DNA of 10,298 nucleotides. Source: Lachnospiraceae bacterium. GTDB taxonomy: Bacteria; Bacillota; Clostridia; Lachnospirales; Lachnospiraceae. The stretch spans positions 1 to 10,298 of the forward strand of contig CAAGPW010000173.1 of NCBI GenBank assembly GCA_900771955.1, written 5' to 3'. This document shows, in pieces, positions 6,262 through 10,298 of this stretch. The position numbers and the translations under genes were made by a program. The notes under the pieces are model-generated. The model was not told the DNA's origin. It searched no databases and saw only the letters and a program-made list of their open reading frames with translations. Each line of letters begins with the position of its first letter. The first letter of the stretch is position 1.

Positions 6262-6951
6262 ATGGCGAAGAAAGTTCTTGTAGTAGATGATGAAAAACTG
6301 ATTGTAAAGGGAATCCGGTTCAGTCTGGAGCAGGACGGCATGGAAGTGGAATGCGCCTATGACGGAGAGGAAGCGTTAAAGCTTGCCACGGAAAACCAGT
6401 ATGACATGATCCTGCTTGACATTATGCTTCCGAAAATGGACGGCTTTGAGGTATGTCAGCAGATCCGTGGCTTCTCGGATGTGCCGATCGTTATGCTGAC
6501 CGCAAAGGGCGATGACATGGATAAGATTCTCGGCCTGGATTACGGAGCGGACGACTATATTACAAAGCCGTTCAATATCCTTGAGGTCAAGGCGCGTATC
6601 AAGGCTATCATGCGCCGGACATCCGGAAAAAGGGAAAAGGAAGAAAACGCAAAGATCATAGAGAGCGGAGACTTAAAGCTTGACTGTGAGAGCAGACGGC
6701 TCTTTATCCTTGGAAAAGAGATCAATCTGACGGCGAAGGAATTTGATCTTCTGGAGCTTCTTGTGACCAATCCGGGCAAGGTTTACAGCAGGGAAAATCT
6801 TTTAAATATCGTCTGGGGCTACGAGTATCCGGGAGATGTGCGTACCGTGGATGTTCATGTGCGCAGGCTGCGTGAAAAGATCGAGAAAAATCCGAGTGAG
6901 CCGAAATACGTGCATACCAAATGGGGCGTAGGCTATTATTATCAGGGATAA
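6262..6951 (+). CDS. OmpR/PhoB-family response regulator
   Basis: A 229-residue transcription factor of the standard size. The receiver domain (about 3-118) has the acidic pair Asp9-Asp10, the phosphorylation site Asp53 in LLDIMLPKMDG, switch Thr80 in MLTAKG and Lys102 in YITKPFN. The winged-helix DNA-binding domain (about 132-228) shows LTAKEFDLLELL, YSRENLLNIVWGY, RTVDVHVRRLREKIE and the closing GVGYYYQG. A GAGGTGG ribosome site at 6251-6257 lies just ahead, overlapping the comEA stop region. The kinase gene follows after 18 bases, so the two form a cognate pair. General similarity is to the WalR/MtrA/PhoP group, but sequence does not fix the orthologue, so no symbol is given. Its targets are unknown; autoregulation of the comEA promoter is a testable guess. 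Confidence 0.95.
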   Translation: MAKKVLVVDDEKLIVKGIRFSLEQDGMEVECAYDGEEALKLATENQYDMILLDIMLPKMDGFEVCQQIRGFSDVPIVMLTAKGDDMDKILGLDYGADDYITKPFNILEVKARIKAIMRRTSGKREKEENAKIIESGDLKLDCESRRLFILGKEINLTAKEFDLLELLVTNPGKVYSRENLLNIVWGYEYPGDVRTVDVHVRRLREKIEKNPSEPKYVHTKWGVGYYYQG

Positions 6952-6969
6952 TGGCAGAGGAACCATACG

Positions 6970-8397
6970 ATGACGAAGAAAAAATTTATAACATTTTTTA
7001 AAAGCCTGAAAATCAGGCTGATCATTCTCTTTTTGCTTTTTGGCATTCTTCCGGGCATTCTGCTGCGGGCGGGAATGCTTCAGGCATATGAAAAAAAGGC
7101 GGTTTCCAACCGGAGTATTGATATTCTGAGTCAGGCAAAGATACTGGCAAACCGGGTAGTGGCGGATGATTATCTGCATGATAGTACCTCGGAAGTGATC
7201 AATACACAGTTGGAGCAGCTTTCTACGATTTATGACGGCAGAGTCATTATCATTGATGATACGTTTCGTATCGTAAAAGATACCTATGGACTGGATCAGA
7301 ACAAGACGATTATTTCCGAGGAAGTCATGCAGAGTTTTCATGGAAGGGAGATTTCCAATTATGACTCGGAGAACCGCTATATTGAGATGACGATCCCGCT
7401 GACGAATGCGGATACCAAGGATGTAGTCGGGGTGATGCTTGTCAGTGTATCGACGGACAGTATTGTTTCTAATCTGGATTATTTAAAAACAAGCATTTTA
7501 ACGATCCAGGTGATCAGTGCACTGGTGATACTGGCATTGGCGGTGTTTCTGGCAGTGCGTCTGACCAGACCGTTCTTTAAGATATCAAAATCAATCGAGG
7601 AGATTCAGACCGGTTATGGAAGCAGTGATCTGAGAGTGGATGACTTTTCGGAAACGCAGGAGATATCCACAAAGTTCAATGAACTGACGGCACGCATGAA
7701 GGTGCTGGATGATTCCAGGCAGGAGTTTGTATCAAATGTGTCACATGAGTTAAAGACACCGCTTACTTCGATGAAGGTGCTGGCGGATTCACTTAATGGT
7801 CAGGAGGATGTTCCGATTGAACTGTATAAAGAATTTATGCAGGATATCGGAGGAGAGATCGAACGTGAGACAAAGATCATCAACGATCTGCTCTCACTGG
7901 TCAAGATGGATAAGTCAGCGGGAGATTTGAATATCTCATCTGTGAATATGAATGAACTGCTCGAGCAGATCTTAAAGCGGCTGCGTCCGATCGCAGAAAA
8001 ACAGCATGTAGATCTGGTGCTGGAGAGTTTCCGACCGGTAACAGCGGAAGTGGATGAGGTAAAGATCACGCTGGCGATCACAAATCTGATTGAAAACGGT
8101 ATCAAATATAACAGGCCGGACGGATGGGTACATGTATCCCTGAATGCGGATCACCAGTTCTGCTATTTGAAGGTGTCCGATTCCGGTATCGGAATACCAG
8201 AGGATTCGCTCGAACATATTTACGAACGGTTTTACCGGGTGGACAAATCCCATTCGAGAGAGATCGGCGGAACGGGGCTTGGACTTGCGATTACGAGAAA
8301 CGCAGTGCTGATGCATCGTGGAGCAATCAAGGTATTCAGTACGGTGGGCGAGGGAACGATCTTCAATGTGCGGCTGCCGCTCAATTATATTGCATAG
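6970..8397 (+). CDS. HAMP-domain sensor histidine kinase
   Basis: A 475-residue membrane kinase that should phosphorylate the response regulator encoded just upstream. Architecture: transmembrane segment 1 at about residues 16-36, an extracytoplasmic sensor of about 135 residues with the Cache/PAS-like stretch GRVIIIDDTFRIVKDTYG, transmembrane segment 2 at about 175-197, a HAMP linker to about 248, the HisKA dimerisation domain with His259 in VSHELKTPLTSMK, and the HATPase_c domain. In the latter the N box is NLIENGIKYN (Asn376), the G1 box DSGIGIP (404-410) and the G2 box GGTGLGL (433-439). All catalytic elements are intact, with no cytoplasmic PAS between HAMP and HisKA, unlike typical WalK. 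The start ATG has AGAGGA 8 bases upstream. Its signal is unknown; the neighbouring GerMN lipoprotein could act on the sensor domain, as LpqB does with MtrB in mycobacteria. Confidence 0.95.
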   Translation: MTKKKFITFFKSLKIRLIILFLLFGILPGILLRAGMLQAYEKKAVSNRSIDILSQAKILANRVVADDYLHDSTSEVINTQLEQLSTIYDGRVIIIDDTFRIVKDTYGLDQNKTIISEEVMQSFHGREISNYDSENRYIEMTIPLTNADTKDVVGVMLVSVSTDSIVSNLDYLKTSILTIQVISALVILALAVFLAVRLTRPFFKISKSIEEIQTGYGSSDLRVDDFSETQEISTKFNELTARMKVLDDSRQEFVSNVSHELKTPLTSMKVLADSLNGQEDVPIELYKEFMQDIGGEIERETKIINDLLSLVKMDKSAGDLNISSVNMNELLEQILKRLRPIAEKQHVDLVLESFRPVTAEVDEVKITLAITNLIENGIKYNRPDGWVHVSLNADHQFCYLKVSDSGIGIPEDSLEHIYERFYRVDKSHSREIGGTGLGLAITRNAVLMHRGAIKVFSTVGEGTIFNVRLPLNYIA

Positions 8398-8409
8398 AGG
8401 GAGGAAAAC

Positions 8410-9351
8410 GTGAAGAAAACAGGATTATTGCTTTTACTCTTTTTCCTTTTGCTCTGCGGCTGTGGCAGACGGGGAGAAAATCCGGAACAGACAGATGGCT
8501 ACCGGATCTACTATATCAACAAGGACGGCACCAAAATCGTTGGACAGGACTATGAAATGCAGGCGCAGGATGATGATGGCATGATAAAAGAACTGCTGGC
8601 GGCACTGCAGGAGGATTCCGGAACCGTGGATGCAAAGCGTCCGATCCCGGCAGATGTTTCCGTGACGGGATATGATCTGGCGGGGGAGCAGCTCTCGGTT
8701 AGCTTTGACGGCAATTATCTGCACATGGATACCATGTCAGAAGTGCTTTGCAGAGCGGCAGTGGTGCGCACGATGACACAGCTTAAGGATGTTTCCTGTG
8801 TGTCCTTTTATGTAGATGGAGCTCCGCTTACAGATAAAAACGGAAATGTGGTCGGTGTCATGACGAGTGACAGTTTTGTTGAAAATCCGGGGGAACAGAT
8901 CAATTCCTTTCAGGAAGCAACGATCACACTTTATTTTGCAAATGAGGCAGGAGACGGTCTGGTACGTGAGATGCAGAAGGTGCATTACAGCAGTAATATT
9001 TCCATGGAAAAACTGGTAGTGGAACGCCTTCTGGCGGGACCGCTTCAAAAGGGGGAACAGTCAGCGATTCCACAGGGAACCAAGCTGGTGAGTGTATCTA
9101 CGGTAGACGGGGTATGCTATGTGAACTTTGACGAAGGATTTTTAAATCAGAATTACGAGATCAAAGAGGCAGTCGTTATCTATTCGATCGTGGATTCCCT
9201 TTCCGAACTTTCATCCGTTAATAAGGTGCAGATCGCAGTGAATGGAGATACCAGCGGAAAGTATCGGGATGACTATTCTTTTGATACGCTGTATGACCGG
9301 AATCTGGATTATCTGACAGGAGATAATGAGGAGGAGACAGAAACTGAATAG
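8410..9351 (+). CDS. Lipoprotein with tandem GerMN domains
   Basis: A 313-residue predicted lipoprotein. The signal peptide is a run of leucines after MKKTG and ends in the lipobox LCGC, with Cys18 the likely lipidated residue, so it would sit on the outer face of the cell membrane. Two GerMN-like repeats follow: residues 31-150 (opening YRIYYINKDGTKIVG and containing ELLAAL, LSVSFD) and 169-280 (ATITLYFANEAGDGL, VERLLAGP, GVCYVNFDEGF). GerMN is the domain of spore-germination protein GerM and of actinobacterial LpqB. The GTG start at 8410 is supported by GGGAGG a few bases upstream. The gene lies 12 bases after the kinase gene and overlaps comEC by 26 bases. A role as an envelope accessory to the kinase is inferred from gene order; a sporulation role, as for GerM, is the alternative. 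The acidic tail EEETETE is low complexity. Confidence 0.88.
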   Translation: MKKTGLLLLLFFLLLCGCGRRGENPEQTDGYRIYYINKDGTKIVGQDYEMQAQDDDGMIKELLAALQEDSGTVDAKRPIPADVSVTGYDLAGEQLSVSFDGNYLHMDTMSEVLCRAAVVRTMTQLKDVSCVSFYVDGAPLTDKNGNVVGVMTSDSFVENPGEQINSFQEATITLYFANEAGDGLVREMQKVHYSSNISMEKLVVERLLAGPLQKGEQSAIPQGTKLVSVSTVDGVCYVNFDEGFLNQNYEIKEAVVIYSIVDSLSELSSVNKVQIAVNGDTSGKYRDDYSFDTLYDRNLDYLTGDNEEETETE

Positions 9352-10298
9352 ACGGCCATTATGTCAGGCGGCGGCAGGTTTTACGTTCGGGGTGACTTTT
9401 TTTCTCACGAAGGAGTGGAGCTTTCTGCTTGCCGCAGGAATCCTGTCTGGTGTCTGCTCTGTGGAATATGTCCGAAAACAGAGACCTGACTGTCTGCTGC
9501 TACGGAATGCGGTGTTTATGTGCATGTTTTTGCTTGGCATGAAAATGGCCGGTATCCAGGCGGCGCAGGTTGCTGCTTATCAGTCAGCTGTCGGAGAAAA
9601 ACAGCCGGTGGTCTGTCAGGGCAGAATTTACAGAAAAGAAAGCAAAAATGACCAGACAGTTATTTATCTAAAATCATGTATTTTTCAAATAGAATCTAAA
9701 AAATCTACAACTTATTCTTGCAATCATATCTTAGTATATTTCGATGCCGATTCTTATCCGATCGGAAAAACCATTGTGGTAAAGGGTGTGCTGATGCCGC
9801 TTGCAGAGGCGCGCAATGAAGGAAATTTTGATGAAAAATCCTATGATGCATCAAGGAAAATTGATTTTAAAGTGACCGGGGCACAGGTGCTCGGTGTTTA
9901 TGGAAAAACCGACTGGTTTGCAGAGAAGCTTTCGGTGCTGGCAGAACGTCTGCGGAGTGTCTATGATAAGGAAATGTCACCGAAGAATGCCGGTGTTCTG
10001 ACGGGGATGGTGCTTGGCGACAAATCATCCATGGATACGGAAATAAAATCCATGTATCAGAAATCCGGGCTTTCACATGTACTTTGCGTATCAGGACTTC
10101 ATCTGTCAGTCATTGGGATGACGTTGTACCGCTTTCTTAAGAAACGCGGATTTTCATACCAGATGGCCGGAGGTATCTGCGGCGGAATTGTATTTTGTTT
10201 TGCATTTATGAGCGGATTCGAGGTATCTGCAAAACGTGCGTTTTTTATGTTTGTGCTGCTCCTTCTGGCAAACGGGATCGGCAGGAGCTATGATTCCA
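9326..10298 (+). CDS. comEC: ComEC/Rec2 DNA-uptake channel, N-terminal part (3' truncated)
   Basis: An open frame from ATG 9326 runs off the window end after 324 codons. ComEC is the multi-pass membrane channel that takes single-stranded DNA into the cell during transformation. Seen: two hydrophobic N-terminal segments (about residues 14-48 and 60-74), an OB-fold-like extracytoplasmic region (about 85-195, including VVKGVLMPLAEARNEGNFD), then the start of the Competence domain with GVLTGMVLGDKSSM, MYQKSGLSHVLCVSGLHLSVIG and, further on, SAKRAFFMF. These last motifs are diagnostic for the family. The remaining membrane helices and any C-terminal metallo-beta-lactamase-like domain lie beyond the window. 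The start overlaps the lipoprotein gene by 26 bases; AGGAG at 9318-9322 is only 3 bases away, so the start is less sure than the gene. An unusually AT-rich patch occurs at about 9657-9740. Confidence 0.9.
   Translation, partial: MRRRQKLNRRPLCQAAAGFTFGVTFFLTKEWSFLLAAGILSGVCSVEYVRKQRPDCLLLRNAVFMCMFLLGMKMAGIQAAQVAAYQSAVGEKQPVVCQGRIYRKESKNDQTVIYLKSCIFQIESKKSTTYSCNHILVYFDADSYPIGKTIVVKGVLMPLAEARNEGNFDEKSYDASRKIDFKVTGAQVLGVYGKTDWFAEKLSVLAERLRSVYDKEMSPKNAGVLTGMVLGDKSSMDTEIKSMYQKSGLSHVLCVSGLHLSVIGMTLYRFLKKRGFSYQMAGGICGGIVFCFAFMSGFEVSAKRAFFMFVLLLLANGIGRSYDS

Noticed and set aside
5892..6341. 149-codon reverse-strand open frame opposite comEA and the response regulator start
   Set aside because: It is antisense to two well-supported genes, has Ser/Ile/Phe-rich content typical of a shadow frame, and shows no recognisable motif.
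6802..7341. 179-codon reverse-strand open frame opposite the regulator/kinase junction
   Set aside because: It is a shadow of two complete signalling genes with intact motifs and has no plausible ribosome site or domain.
8124..8555. 143-codon forward open frame spanning the kinase end and lipoprotein start
   Set aside because: It is out of frame with both genes, whose domains are intact, and its translation is Arg/Trp-rich without family resemblance.
9518..9520. Later ATG as the comEC start
   Set aside because: It would remove the first hydrophobic segment typical of ComEC and has no good ribosome site; ATG 9326 keeps the expected N terminus despite tight Shine-Dalgarno spacing.
9718..9740. 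Possible internal promoter in the AT-rich patch of comEC (TTGCAA and TATATT)
   Set aside because: The two elements are only 11 bases apart, far from the 16-18 needed, and AT-rich sequence gives such matches by chance.

Overview
The window looks like chromosome from a low-to-mid GC Clostridia-type Firmicute, most likely Lachnospiraceae. I infer this from the ArgC/J/B/D sequences, the strong AGGAGG-like ribosome binding sites, the occasional TTG and GTG starts, and an OmpR-type two-component system beside a GerMN lipoprotein. The species cannot be named from sequence alone. Every supported gene is on the plus strand, packed tightly. There are no tRNAs, rRNAs, insertion sequences, CRISPR arrays or phage genes. 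No gap exceeds about 110 bases.

Positions 1-4282 hold part of an arginine (ornithine) biosynthesis operon. It runs argC (3' end only), a small GNAT acetyltransferase, argJ, argB and argD. Together these phosphorylate and reduce N-acetylglutamate, transaminate it to N-acetylornithine, and recycle the acetyl group through ArgJ. The carbamoyltransferase argF does not follow within the window. A gene at 4315-5505 encodes an orphan, membrane-anchored protein resembling an ABC solute-binding protein, with no transporter genes beside it.

A good sigma-A-type promoter at 5528-5556 starts a second probable operon: comEA, an OmpR-family response regulator, a HAMP histidine kinase, a tandem-GerMN lipoprotein, and comEC (cut by the window end). 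ComEA and ComEC are the DNA receptor and the membrane channel of natural transformation. The kinase-regulator-lipoprotein trio between them has the same order as actinobacterial mtrA-mtrB-lpqB, which suggests a cell-envelope sensing system embedded in a DNA-uptake operon.

The most interesting structure is in the comEA leader. A roughly 10-bp stem (5580-5609) pairs with the comEA Shine-Dalgarno. Its left arm carries the start codon of a 7-codon open frame that has its own Shine-Dalgarno and whose stop overlaps the end of the hairpin. This could be a translation-coupled switch on comEA. A patch of about 19% GC inside comEC is the other compositional oddity.
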